Source: Clostridiales bacterium (GTDB lineage: Bacteria > Bacillota > Clostridia > Lachnospirales > Cellulosilyticaceae). From it: DNA of 20,511 nucleotides. This document shows positions 6,038 to 12,503 of the stretch, piece after piece (the stretch's first letter is position 1; every line of letters begins with the position of its first letter). A program made the translations under genes and the position numbers. The notes beneath the pieces were generated by a model. That model did no database searches, was not told the origin of the DNA, and saw nothing but the letters and a program-made list of their open reading frames with translations. The stretch is taken from contig DYCF01000061.1 of NCBI GenBank assembly GCA_019418225.1, positions 1-20,511 of the forward strand, read 5' to 3'.

Positions 6038-6564
6038 CAGACCGTGACCTGAAAGTAATAGACTTTGTGAGTAAGAATCCTTGTAGGTCTGATGTAATAG
6101 AAAAATTATTTTACACTTCTTACCGCGTGGCCATGCGAAGGCTTCAAAAAATATGTGACTATGGATATTTGAAACGGTGGCGTGATAATCCTAATGAAAA
6201 GTATTTTTACTATGTAGGTAAACTTCCAAAACAAAAAGAACACCTAAACTTAGCAGCTAAAACAATTTTATACGCTAAAAGCCTGGGATATGAAGTTGTA
6301 GAGTTTAGACGTGAGGTCAAGTTAGATAGCATAAGACCAGATGCAATATTAGGCCTAAGACGCGGCGATAAATATGGCGTGTTGATAGTAGAAGTTGAGA
6401 GGTTCAATAATAGCCTTAAGAAAAAAATCTCTAAGTATGAGCAGATCTACAAAGAAAAGAAGTACTTCTCTAAGTTCAAAATACTTTATATTAGCAATTA
6501 TAATATTACAAGTGATGTTATCGACATAATAAATATAAAGTTTGATGTTGTAAATAGATTATAA
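6034..6564 (+). CDS. Replication-relaxation-type protein: winged helix plus nuclease-like domain
   Basis: 176 residues, starting inside the translocase stop codon (ATGA overlap), so translation is coupled. The first 60 residues form a winged helix (LKVIDFVSKNPCRSDVIEKL, then YRVAMRRLQKICDYGYLKR). The rest contains RPDAIL, LIVEVER about 17 residues later, and KKKISKYEQIY. These match the D, E-x-E and K/Y positions of a PD-(D/E)xK-type fold seen in replication-relaxation (Replic_Relax) proteins of plasmids and integrative elements. It probably binds the element's origin or the repeats just downstream at 6564-6629. Whether it cuts DNA is not shown; the acidic and lysine residues needed appear to be present. 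Confidence 0.75.
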   Translation: MTDRDLKVIDFVSKNPCRSDVIEKLFYTSYRVAMRRLQKICDYGYLKRWRDNPNEKYFYYVGKLPKQKEHLNLAAKTILYAKSLGYEVVEFRREVKLDSIRPDAILGLRRGDKYGVLIVEVERFNNSLKKKISKYEQIYKEKKYFSKFKILYISNYNITSDVIDIINIKFDVVNRL

Positions 6565-6629
6565 AGTGATTAGAAAATGATTAGAAAGTAATTATGAAGT
6601 GATTAGAGAATGATTAGGAAGTAATTAAA
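6564..6629. repeat. Six tandem 11-bp iterons
   Basis: The units are AAGTGATTAGA, AAATGATTAGA, AAGTAATTATG, AAGTGATTAGA, GAATGATTAGG and AAGTAATTAAA, with consensus AARTRATTAGA. They form two rounds of a 33-bp superunit with no gaps. The 11-bp period places every copy on the same DNA face. It begins at the stop codon of the replication-relaxation gene. Candidate ligands are that protein (replication iterons), ParR (a centromere; R1 parC also uses 11-bp repeats) or the translocase (a loading site). Confidence 0.88.
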
Positions 6630-6633
6630 GAAT

Positions 6634-6673
6634 AAAAAAGTCCTGCAAATTATATATTTGTAGGACTTTTTTT
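6634..6673. terminator. Strong bidirectional terminator
   Basis: A 17-bp stem with one G-U (AAAAAAGTCCTGCAAAT against its complement at 6656-6672) and a 5-base loop, with U-tracts in both directions. It closes the translocase operon after the iterons. Confidence 0.92.
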
Positions 6674-6827
6674 AATGTCTCAAAGAATGTCTTCTTATAA
6701 TTCATATACACGTTGATACTCAAAGATTAGCTAGTACTAATATATAGCATAAAATCCATCAACTTTTTTATTTAAAAAATTATTTTTATTCGATGTTATA
6801 TTTTTAACTCCTTATTTGTATGTTAAT

Positions 6828-6847
6828 TTGCCAACAAAAACTGGCAA
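6828..6847. promoter_or_regulatory. Dyad in the integrase leader
   Basis: TTGCCA and TGGCAA form a perfect 6-bp inverted repeat across 8 bases, ending 6 bases before the AGAAGGAG site of the integrase. It is an operator or small hairpin that could limit integrase expression. A weak candidate promoter is TTGATA (6713) with ACTAAT (6736). Nothing else is clear in 6674-6869. Confidence 0.45.
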
Positions 6848-6869
6848 TACAAAAGAAGGAGCTGAAAGC

Positions 6870-7850
6870 ATGGGAAGAATAGTTTTTACACCAGAAAAAT
6901 TGAAACGTTGTAACAAGGTAAACAAAAGATTAATGGAAGACTTCATGGTTGAATTGAGGAGTAATAAAAAAAGCATACATACTATAGACCAATATCGTTA
7001 TGATTTGCGAATGGTAATATGCTATATACTAGACAATATGGATAATATGTCTTTTTTGGATATGAAAAAGAAAGATTTTAGACGTATTAAAATGTGGTTA
7101 ATAGAAGAACGTGGAGTATCTTCTGCACGTTGCTCACGTGTTATGAGTGCGATTCATAGTATGCTAGATTATGCTGAAGATGAAGAAGAGTACAACTATG
7201 AGTATAACGTATCAAAGAAAGTTAAAGGACTATCAAAAGAACCAGTACGTGAAATTGTATTTCTTAGTGATGAACGTATTAAAAAGCTTAGGAATGCACT
7301 CAAAGAACGTGAGATGTATAAATATATGGCATTGGTAGATATGCTATATGATTCAGCAGCAAGGAGACGTGAGATTCATCAAGTATTACGTAATGGATTG
7401 TTAGAACGTAACTATACAAATGTCGTGCGTGGGAAAGGTGGTAAACAGTTTCCGTTGCTATACTTTAGTAGAAGCCATGAAAGCTTAGGTTTATATCTAT
7501 CTACTAGAAAAGATAAACTAAATGATTTATGGATTATAGGTTCAGGAGATACAGCAAGACCTGCTAGTTATGAGTCTATTTATGGTTGGGTTGTTTCTAT
7601 GAGATCAATACTAGAAGAAGTTGAAGGAGAATACATCCACTTCACGCCACACTCATTTAGACATAGTTCTCTTGAAAATATGAAGCGTGGTACACACTAC
7701 ATATGTCGTGAGTTATGCAAAGAAGAAGGCTTTTCATTAGAGCAGCTTAAGGTATTTGCACATCATGAAGATAGTGGAACAACTGAAAGTTATTTGAAGA
7801 GAGATGATAATAATATTCTTCAAGAGATGTTTGGTATAAAAATGAATTAA
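6870..7850 (+). CDS. Tyrosine recombinase / integrase
   Basis: 326 residues from ATG 6870; AGAAGGAG (6854-6861) fixes this start, and the longer in-frame reading from 6816 has no ribosome site. An N-terminal SAM-like core-binding domain (SIHTIDQYRYDLRMVICYIL) is followed by the catalytic domain: Arg in SAARRREI, Lys in RGKGGK, HSFRH (H-x-x-R), and FAHHEDSGTTESYLK, which gives the final His and the nucleophile Tyr 9 residues later. All catalytic residues are therefore present. It resembles XerC/D-type integrases of Firmicutes elements. It lies next to the attachment region at 8139-8349 and is expected to recombine tRNA-Thr sites. Confidence 0.93.
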   Translation: MGRIVFTPEKLKRCNKVNKRLMEDFMVELRSNKKSIHTIDQYRYDLRMVICYILDNMDNMSFLDMKKKDFRRIKMWLIEERGVSSARCSRVMSAIHSMLDYAEDEEEYNYEYNVSKKVKGLSKEPVREIVFLSDERIKKLRNALKEREMYKYMALVDMLYDSAARRREIHQVLRNGLLERNYTNVVRGKGGKQFPLLYFSRSHESLGLYLSTRKDKLNDLWIIGSGDTARPASYESIYGWVVSMRSILEEVEGEYIHFTPHSFRHSSLENMKRGTHYICRELCKEEGFSLEQLKVFAHHEDSGTTESYLKRDDNNILQEMFGIKMN

Positions 7851-7864
7851 ATTACAATTTTTAC

Positions 7865-7893
7865 TTTACATTACATAAATATATCTATATAAT
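7865..7893 (+). promoter_or_regulatory. Near-consensus promoter of the small 7900-8134 unit
   Basis: TTTACA (7865-7870) and TATAAT (7888-7893) with exactly 17 bp between. It drives an RNA of about 235 nt that ends at the terminator at 8105. Confidence 0.85.
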
Positions 7894-8006
7894 TTATTAG
7901 GCATGTATATATATTCATGCAACATAACATAAAAGGGATATAAAAAATGTAATGTGGATTAAATTGGTTTATATATTAAAAAACATAATCCAAGGAGTAG
8001 AATTAC

Positions 8007-8099
8007 ATGTTATATCAAAAAAATACTATTAATATTAAAGACTTATTAAAGGACATAATAAGTATAAGTGTTAATGGAGAAATTATTTATAAAAAATAG
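8007..8099 (+). CDS. 30-residue peptide ORF in its own transcription unit
   Basis: ATG 8007 is preceded at 9 bases by AAGGAG (7992-7997). The peptide begins MLYQKNTINIKDLLKDII and ends in ISISVNGEIIYKK. It is amphipathic rather than membrane-spanning, with no signal peptide. The 5' leader of about 105 nt has a GCATG/CATGC hairpin (7901-7920) and GGATTA (7956-7961) paired with TAATCC (7986-7991), which ends exactly at the ribosome site. A strong promoter, structured leader, good ribosome site and immediate terminator argue that the unit is real. Whether its product is the peptide or the RNA is open. Confidence 0.6.
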   Translation: MLYQKNTINIKDLLKDIISISVNGEIIYKK

Positions 8100-8104
8100 T
8101 TTCT

Positions 8105-8134
8105 ATAGGGTACATTGTGTGCCCTATTTTTTTT
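8105..8134 (+). terminator. Intrinsic terminator of the small unit
   Basis: ATAGGGTAC and GTGCCCTAT-type arms pair over 9 bp (one G-U) with a 5-base loop and eight Ts. It lies 5 bases after the peptide stop. Confidence 0.9.
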
Positions 8135-8138
8135 ATAA

Positions 8139-8161
8139 TTGACGTAGTTTTTGACGGAGTT
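8139..8161. repeat. 11-bp direct repeats, possible integrase arm sites
   Basis: TTGACGTAGTT (8139-8149) and TTGACGGAGTT (8151-8161), 12 bp apart with one mismatch, lie between the integrase gene and the attachment site. Short direct repeats here are typical arm-type binding sites of tyrosine integrases. Confidence 0.55.
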
Positions 8162-8181
8162 ATGCCTATAATTATGTTTAA

Positions 8182-8209
8182 ATTATTTTTTACAATAGTA
8201 AAAAATAAT
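8182..8209. repeat. 12-bp perfect inverted repeat in the attachment region
   Basis: ATTATTTTTTAC and GTAAAAAATAAT flank a 4-base centre. It is AT-rich and bendable, and either a protein site of the recombination complex or a weak terminator. Confidence 0.55.
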
Positions 8210-8226
8210 ACTAAAGTTTAATGTGA

Positions 8227-8259
8227 AAAACGTTGATGTTCTAATAGAAACAACGTTTT
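8227..8259. repeat. 9-bp perfect inverted repeat in the attachment region
   Basis: AAAACGTTG (8227-8235) and CAACGTTTT (8251-8259) enclose 15 bases that contain a nested TTCT/AGAA pair. No long U-tract follows. It is probably part of the attachment complex; the alternative is a terminator. Confidence 0.5.
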
Positions 8260-8302
8260 ATCAATATTTATAAACTATCATACAAAATTTAAAAAAAGAG
8301 TA

Positions 8303-8349
8303 GCTCATTCGTAATGAGCAAGTCGCGGGTTCGAGTCCCGCTTCCAGCT
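8303..8349 (+). other. Right attachment site: 3' half of a tRNA-Thr(CGT) gene
   Basis: The bases fold as the 3' half of a tRNA. The anticodon arm is GCTCA, loop TTCGTAA, TGAGC (8303-8319; anticodon CGT, U33 present). AAGTC is the variable loop. The T arm is GCGGG, TTCGAGT, CCCGC (8325-8341). The 3' acceptor strand is TTCCAGC and the discriminator is T. Upstream is AT-rich non-tRNA sequence: the 5' acceptor strand and the D arm are missing, so this is not a functional gene. It is the duplicated 3' end left when an element inserts in a tRNA gene, and it marks the right end of the element. Confidence 0.88.
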
Positions 8350-8432
8350 TTTATAAGGGTTTATAGGGATAGACCTAAGTGAGAAAATAGATTTACAGTG
8401 TAGTTTACAGCGAAATAATTAGTGAAGAGAGA

Positions 8433-8466
8433 AAACCTCAGATGTATAAAAGCATTTGAGGTTTTT
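8433..8466 (+). terminator. Intrinsic terminator upstream of the kinase
   Basis: AAACCTCA-G-ATG pairs with CAT-T-TGAGGTTT (12 bp, one G-U) across an 8-base loop, with a short U-tract. It ends an RNA coming from the left. The 8350-8432 stretch has no gene but repeats TTTACAG twice (near 8390-8410). Confidence 0.75.
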
Positions 8467-8566
8467 AAATCTTTATTTATTAATATAAAAAAATATATAG
8501 GAGAGAATATGAAAGATAGAATAAGAAGTTATATAAAGGAAAATAATAAGGAAATCAAAGTTTGGG

Positions 8567-9343
8567 ATGATACAGGAATTAAAAGGTATAGGGGAATGGG
8601 GAAATGGGTTAGTATATTCTGGTAAACTAAATCAACAAGAAATTGCTATAAAGTTTTTAGCTGAGACAAGCAGTAAAAAATTAATAAGGTTTAAGGCAGA
8701 ATATTTTAATATAAGTTTACTAGAAGGGTGTAATGATATTGTAAAAAATATTAACTATGAAGAAATTCTAATAGATGATATTAGTGTACCAATGATTATG
8801 ATGAAGAGATATAAGTCATCTTTGAAAGCACACAGGAAGTCAGAAGAGATGACAGGAGAAGAGTTAGTAAAAATATTTAATTTTTTAATGAATGTATTAT
8901 CTTTTATACATGATAATGGAATAATACATAGGGATTTAAAACCCGAAAATATATTAGTAGATCAAGAAGGAAATTATAGGTTAAGTGACTTTGGGATAGC
9001 TAGTTACAATCCTGAAATCTTTGGATTAAAAGCGAATACTCAAAGAGGGGAAAGGCTAGCTAATTATGAGTTTTCAGCACCTGAACAATCTCAAAAAGAT
9101 ATAGAACCAGCCCCTTCTATGGATATATATGCAATGGGACAAATTTGTCAATGGTATGTATTTGGTAAAACTCATAAGGGAACTGGAAGAAGAAGGTTTC
9201 AGGAAATTTTTGAAGGACAAGAGGCTCAAATTTTAGATGTTGTTATCAATAAATGTATTGCTAATGAGCCAAGTGAGAGATATCAATCAATTAATGAGAT
9301 AGAAAATGATATTAACAGAATGCGAGAAGCAATGAAAAAATAG
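8567..9343 (+). CDS. Hanks-type Ser/Thr protein kinase catalytic domain (part of broken gene)
   Basis: 258 residues in the open frame. The motifs are the glycine loop GIGEWGNGLVY, the ATP-binding Lys in EIAIKFL, the catalytic loop IIHRDLKPEN, metal-binding LSDFGIAS, the activation end FSAPEQ and a subdomain-IX-like DIYAMGQI. All residues needed for phosphotransfer are present. No PASTA repeats or membrane helix follow, so it is not the PrkC/StkP cell-wall kinase. It resembles cytoplasmic accessory kinases carried on islands, some of which (Stk2-type) act in phage defence. ATG 8567 has only a weak ribosome site, and the natural start is probably 8509 in another frame. Confidence 0.8.
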   Translation: MIQELKGIGEWGNGLVYSGKLNQQEIAIKFLAETSSKKLIRFKAEYFNISLLEGCNDIVKNINYEEILIDDISVPMIMMKRYKSSLKAHRKSEEMTGEELVKIFNFLMNVLSFIHDNGIIHRDLKPENILVDQEGNYRLSDFGIASYNPEIFGLKANTQRGERLANYEFSAPEQSQKDIEPAPSMDIYAMGQICQWYVFGKTHKGTGRRRFQEIFEGQEAQILDVVINKCIANEPSERYQSINEIENDINRMREAMKK

Positions 9344-9651
9344 ATCCATTTGATGAAATGAAGTTACTAGGCGATGTTATTTGTGCCTCATATCCAAAGG
9401 CATATTGAAAAGTAGTAGAAATCAATAATAGTGAAGTAATAAAAAGATTAATTGAGAATATTAACAGCAGGCCATTTAAAAGTCAATTATGGTTTAATAC
9501 AGGAGTAGGGAATAATACTATAAGTAGACTAGAGTACATTGAAGAAAATCAACTTATCATTAATTCACATGAAATAAAAGTAAATAATATATGGTTATAT
9601 ACAGGAGACAACCTGTATGACGATTTAATAATTGTAGAGGCTGAAAATGAT

Positions 9652-9990
9652 ATGAAAAATATTACACCATATATCGTTGATGAGGAAGAATTATATCTAG
9701 TAGCAGTTATTGATAAAAAATATATTGTAGACCCTACAATGGCAGAGTCAGGATATGTAGAAATCGATAACAGGATTATTAGTACCAATGAAGTAGAAGT
9801 AGAATATCGTGATAGATATAATACGTATAGATATTATATTATAGGGACAGAGTGGCATAGCAGTATTATAGAAGAGAATGATGAAGTACTAAGAAGAATA
9901 CAGGGACAAATATTACAAAATGAAGATGTAATACAATTAAAGAATGATTTAAGAAGAAAGAAGCATAGAGAAGTATATTTAAGATCATGA
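9652..9990 (+). CDS. C-terminal remnant following the kinase
   Basis: 112 residues from an internal ATG without a clear ribosome site. The same frame is open backwards to the TGA at 9406 and, beyond it, to the end of the kinase frame, so this is best read as the downstream part of the kinase protein. It is acidic with strand-like segments (ELYLVAVIDKKYIVDP, then EVEVEYRDRYNTYRYYIIG) and a basic tail (LRRKKHREVYLRS). No family is recognised. It may be the sensor or target-binding domain of the kinase. Confidence 0.45.
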   Translation: MKNITPYIVDEEELYLVAVIDKKYIVDPTMAESGYVEIDNRIISTNEVEVEYRDRYNTYRYYIIGTEWHSSIIEENDEVLRRIQGQILQNEDVIQLKNDLRRKKHREVYLRS

Positions 9991-10135
9991 TAAAAAATAG
10001 TAGTAAATAGCAGAAATTATGGTTATAGTAAATTTAATGCAAAATTCTAAAGAAAGTTTGCGAGTATAATTACTATTTATAAACAAGAAAACTCGCTTAA
10101 TTTGTACAGATAAAGGTATTAAGAGCCATAGATGT

Positions 10136-10525
10136 TTATAATGCACTTAGGGCTTTTTCTAATTTATAAATAGCATCTTTTTTAGTATCATCAGTAGAAT
10201 GTACATACCTATTCAATGTAATTTTAACATCCGTATGTCCTAACAGCTGTGATACTGTTTTTACATCCACACCCTGCTCTATAAGGCGAGTCGCAAAGCT
10301 ATGGCGGAGTCCATGGAAAGTGATGCCTTTATATTTTGTAATAAGGTTTCCGTCTGAATCAAGTATTTGGTAAGGGCGGATTTTTGCTTTTTCACAGAGA
10401 AACTTGTGAGATTTGGCGATGCTGTCATATTTAATTTGATTGCCTTTACTATTTTTAAAGACAAAGTCATCAGCTTGTCCATTGATATTCTCTTTATGGT
10501 GCTGTAGCAACAGATTATCTTTCAC
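10136..10525 (-). pseudogene. Truncated tyrosine recombinase (C-terminal half)
   Basis: About 130 codons of the catalytic domain only: FHGLRHSFATRLIEQG (H-x-x-R), VSQLLGHTDVKITLNRY (second His and nucleophile Tyr) and a typical HSTDDTKKDA tail. The core-binding domain, the first catalytic Arg and the Lys are missing. The homology stops near 10505-10515, exactly where a primase fragment begins on the opposite strand, so a deletion or rearrangement fused the two. It differs in sequence from the integrase at 6870 and comes from another element. It cannot recombine DNA on its own. Confidence 0.88.
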
Positions 10526-10659
10526 AGGTTACAAATGTAAATCTAGTGGAAGGGGCTAAAGCACCTAATTGGGAAAAGTTCATTGATGAAATCTTTTTAG
10601 GTGATAAAGAGCTTATGCATTATGTCCAAAAGGCTATAGGTTACAGTTTAACAGGTTAG
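10513..10659 (+). pseudogene. Fragment of a phage/plasmid D5-type primase-helicase
   Basis: 48 codons, open from DYLSQVTNVN through APNWEKFIDEIFLGDKELMH to VQKAIGYSLTG, then a stop. The W-x-K-F-(I/L)-x-E-I-F-x-G-D-x-E-L-(x)4-Q-(K/R)-A-(I/L)-G-Y-x-L-T-G pattern is the signature before the Walker A of P4/D5-type primase-helicases. The start, the ATPase domain and the rest are absent, and the 5' edge abuts the truncated integrase. It is a relic of a prophage or plasmid replication gene. Confidence 0.82.
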
Positions 10660-10793
10660 AGTAAATATATCTAATTTTAGTACGGCTATCTTATTTTAAC
10701 AATACGTCTGATTATTGTACGCTTACTATATTTCAAGTTTTTAGTTGGTTTCTCTATAGACATGACGAGAATAAAGAAGATTTAAAAAATTAA

Positions 10794-10821
10794 TTACAAG
10801 CAATAACTTTTTTGATACAAT
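10794..10821 (+). promoter_or_regulatory. Extended -10 promoter of the secreted-protein gene
   Basis: TTACAA (10794-10799), a 16-bp spacer, then TG-A-TACAAT (-10 at 10816-10821). Its spacer resembles that of the promoter at 18872. The rest of 10660-10874 shows no gene. Confidence 0.7.
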
Positions 10822-10874
10822 GGGTATAAATGCTTAGATATTAGTAATAGCAGAGAGAGAATGGAGAAAATAAA

Positions 10875-12434
10875 ATGAAATTAGGAAAGATTAGAAAGTT
10901 ATTGGGAGTTATTTTAGCAGTGGGGTTAGTGAGTGGTAATGTTTTTGCTGGGGAGGTTGTAAGTAGTGATGAGGTAGTTGTAAGTGAAGAAAGCAGCTCG
11001 GACACTGTGGAAGGTTCAATATCTATGGTTGTAGAGGCGAATGGATTTTCTGGTGATGAAAGAGTAGACTATTTACTAACTTATGGTCAAGCAGTGGGGC
11101 AGAGTGTAGAGAAGGATAATGTGAGGGTTACGATAGAGCGAATATTGGCAGATGCTTATACCTGGCAGATGCTTATTTCTGTGGAGACTATAGATGGAAC
11201 GGCATTTAAAGGTGATGGAGAGAGAGTTTGGGTGCAAGGATTAAATGTTACAGACAAGCAGAGGTTGGCGATTGAAGCAGAGAAGGAGAAGCTTATGGCG
11301 GCATTGCCAAAAGATGCGGGTCTAATGGATTATTTAAAAATAGAGGCGCAGTTTAATGAAACCTTTAAAAGTGCCCTTGAAAAGTGTACAAAGGAAGATG
11401 GCACGCTAGATATGGATGAGTTTAGAGCCTATATAAACGATAACGATGGTAATGGCTGGGGTTCTGCTTCATCAAGTTATGGACCAGGTTATAGTGGGCA
11501 GGATACAGAAAGTAAGAAGTATTTTGTGTACGAAGGGAGTAGCCAGGAAGCAATGAGCAATGAATGGGTACTTCGAATAGATGGGGTAAGGCAGGAGAAA
11601 GAGGTGACTTATGATATTACAAAGACAGTTGCAGCGTATCTAGAGGCGCATAAGAATGATGAGGTGGAGACTGAGCCACTTGAAATAACAGATGAGGAGA
11701 AAGAACGTTTAGAAGACCTTAAACTAACGGATAAGGAGTGGTATGAAGAGCGTAAGGCGGAATTTGAGAATAGGCCAAAGCATATATTGGCTGAGGGAAA
11801 TTTAGAGCTTGCTATTATCCCTGAAGATGAAGCTTATTGGATTGATAATATAGGTTTTATAGATAATCAGTTCCATATTCTCTTTAAGGGCGAGAGTCAG
11901 CAGCATTATAATCTAGAGTTAAGCAGCAAGGATGAGGAATGGGTAATGGATATCTATAATCATGAGAGTGTAAAGTATGAGGAAGAGGAAAAAGAGAAAG
12001 TAGTGGCGTATAGAGCGTATGATATAAAAGATGTGGAGGCTTTGAAAAATTACACTTTGACACTTTCGACAAATAAGTTATTAGAAGAAACTACAGGATT
12101 ATCAGATATTGAACTAAAGCTTGAGGCTTTTTCTGTACCTAAAGTCATTACGGTAAATCAAAAGCTTGCGTATTATGATGATAAAGAAGTAACTTTGCAA
12201 GAGGTTGTATTAAATGAACATTCAATGCTTTTAACTTTTACAGGGGTTGAAAAGAGCATGAAGGTAGCAAGAGACATTCAAGTGAAATTAAAGGATGGCA
12301 CATGCAAAAAGTTATATTCTAGTGCAGGACATGGCAATGAAGTTCAGGAGACCAGTATTTATGCATTAGGTAATTTAAAACAAGAAGAAATTGTAAGTAT
12401 TTTATGGGAGGATAAAGAAATCTCATTACAATAA
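10875..12434 (+). CDS. Secreted DUF4179-like protein
   Basis: 519 residues. GGAG (10863-10866) lies 8 bases before the start. A Sec signal peptide (basic MKLGKIRK, core LLGVILAVGLVSG, cleavage after NVFA) is followed by an acidic Ser/Val/Glu-rich linker. The segment VDYLLTYGQAVGQSV, VRVTIERILADAYTWQMLIS resembles DUF4179/DUF5643-type extracellular domains (conserved G-x-x-V, strand, A-D, strand), and similar strand patterns recur near residues 300-340 and 430-480. A Gly/Ser-rich patch (GNGWGSASSSYGPGYSG) separates the parts. There is no C-terminal anchor or sortase motif, so it is probably released or non-covalently wall-bound. Function unknown. It is monocistronic and followed directly by a huge hairpin. 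Confidence 0.8.
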   Translation: MKLGKIRKLLGVILAVGLVSGNVFAGEVVSSDEVVVSEESSSDTVEGSISMVVEANGFSGDERVDYLLTYGQAVGQSVEKDNVRVTIERILADAYTWQMLISVETIDGTAFKGDGERVWVQGLNVTDKQRLAIEAEKEKLMAALPKDAGLMDYLKIEAQFNETFKSALEKCTKEDGTLDMDEFRAYINDNDGNGWGSASSSYGPGYSGQDTESKKYFVYEGSSQEAMSNEWVLRIDGVRQEKEVTYDITKTVAAYLEAHKNDEVETEPLEITDEEKERLEDLKLTDKEWYEERKAEFENRPKHILAEGNLELAIIPEDEAYWIDNIGFIDNQFHILFKGESQQHYNLELSSKDEEWVMDIYNHESVKYEEEEKEKVVAYRAYDIKDVEALKNYTLTLSTNKLLEETTGLSDIELKLEAFSVPKVITVNQKLAYYDDKEVTLQEVVLNEHSMLLTFTGVEKSMKVARDIQVKLKDGTCKKLYSSAGHGNEVQETSIYALGNLKQEEIVSILWEDKEISLQ

Positions 12435-12503
12435 CTCACATCAAATAGCTAAATAAGGCGATATCTAGTAGAGATATCGCCTTATTTAGCTATTTGATGT
12501 GAG
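12435..12503. terminator. Very long perfect hairpin (32-bp arms, 5-base loop)
   Basis: Starting at the first base after the stop codon, 32 bases (12435-12466) are perfectly complementary to 12472-12503 around AGTAG. It presumably ends or protects the mRNA of the secreted protein, but it is far longer than a normal intrinsic terminator and is followed by CAAAAATAC, not a U-tract. It would form double-stranded RNA suited to RNase III. Confidence 0.7.

Larger units (their letters stand above)
1..8349 (+). mobile_element. Integrated plasmid-like element (right part), ending in tRNA-Thr(CGT) fragment
   Basis: The genes from 192 to 8099 form a coherent mobile set: regulators, ParM/ParR-like segregation, an FtsK-like translocase, a replication-relaxation protein and a tyrosine integrase. 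The block ends at a tRNA-Thr 3' half (8303-8349), the usual scar of tRNA-targeted integration. The fragment reads left to right, so the intact tRNA and the other end should lie upstream of base 1; the left boundary is therefore not visible and the start given is only the window edge. No canonical relaxase, type IV secretion ATPase, capsid or terminase gene is seen in this part. The element is therefore not obviously a classical ICE or prophage, although such genes could lie to the left. Confidence 0.8.
8509..9990 (+). pseudogene. Broken Ser/Thr kinase gene with C-terminal domain (two frame changes, one stop)
   Basis: Three consecutive reading frames join into one kinase-like protein of about 490 residues. 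Frame 1 starts at ATG 8509 (GGAG at 8500) and reads MKDRIRSYIKENNKEIKVWD up to DDTGIK near 8585. There a one-base shift at an AAAA run is needed to enter the kinase frame (ELKGIGEWGNGLVYSG). That frame stops at 9341 after a run of As (MREAMKK). The third frame continues directly as EKIDPFDEMKLLGDVICAS, meets an in-frame TGA at 9406, then runs to 9990. Shifts at homopolymers could be sequencing errors, but three lesions in a remnant-rich region favour decay. Confidence 0.75.

Noticed and set aside
6564..6629. CRISPR array
   Set aside because: The units are 11 bp and adjacent without spacers, and no cas genes are present; they are iterons.
8303..8349. Functional tRNA-Thr gene
   Set aside because: The 5' acceptor strand and D arm are missing; upstream bases cannot complete the fold.
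8422..8625. ORF starting before the kinase as a separate gene
   Set aside because: Its first part lies across the terminator at 8433-8466. From 8509 it has a ribosome site, and its sequence continues into the kinase after a one-base shift, so it is the broken 5' end of that gene.
11884..12072. Minus-strand ORF inside the secreted-protein gene
   Set aside because: Antisense to a gene with signal peptide and ribosome site; it has no start context.
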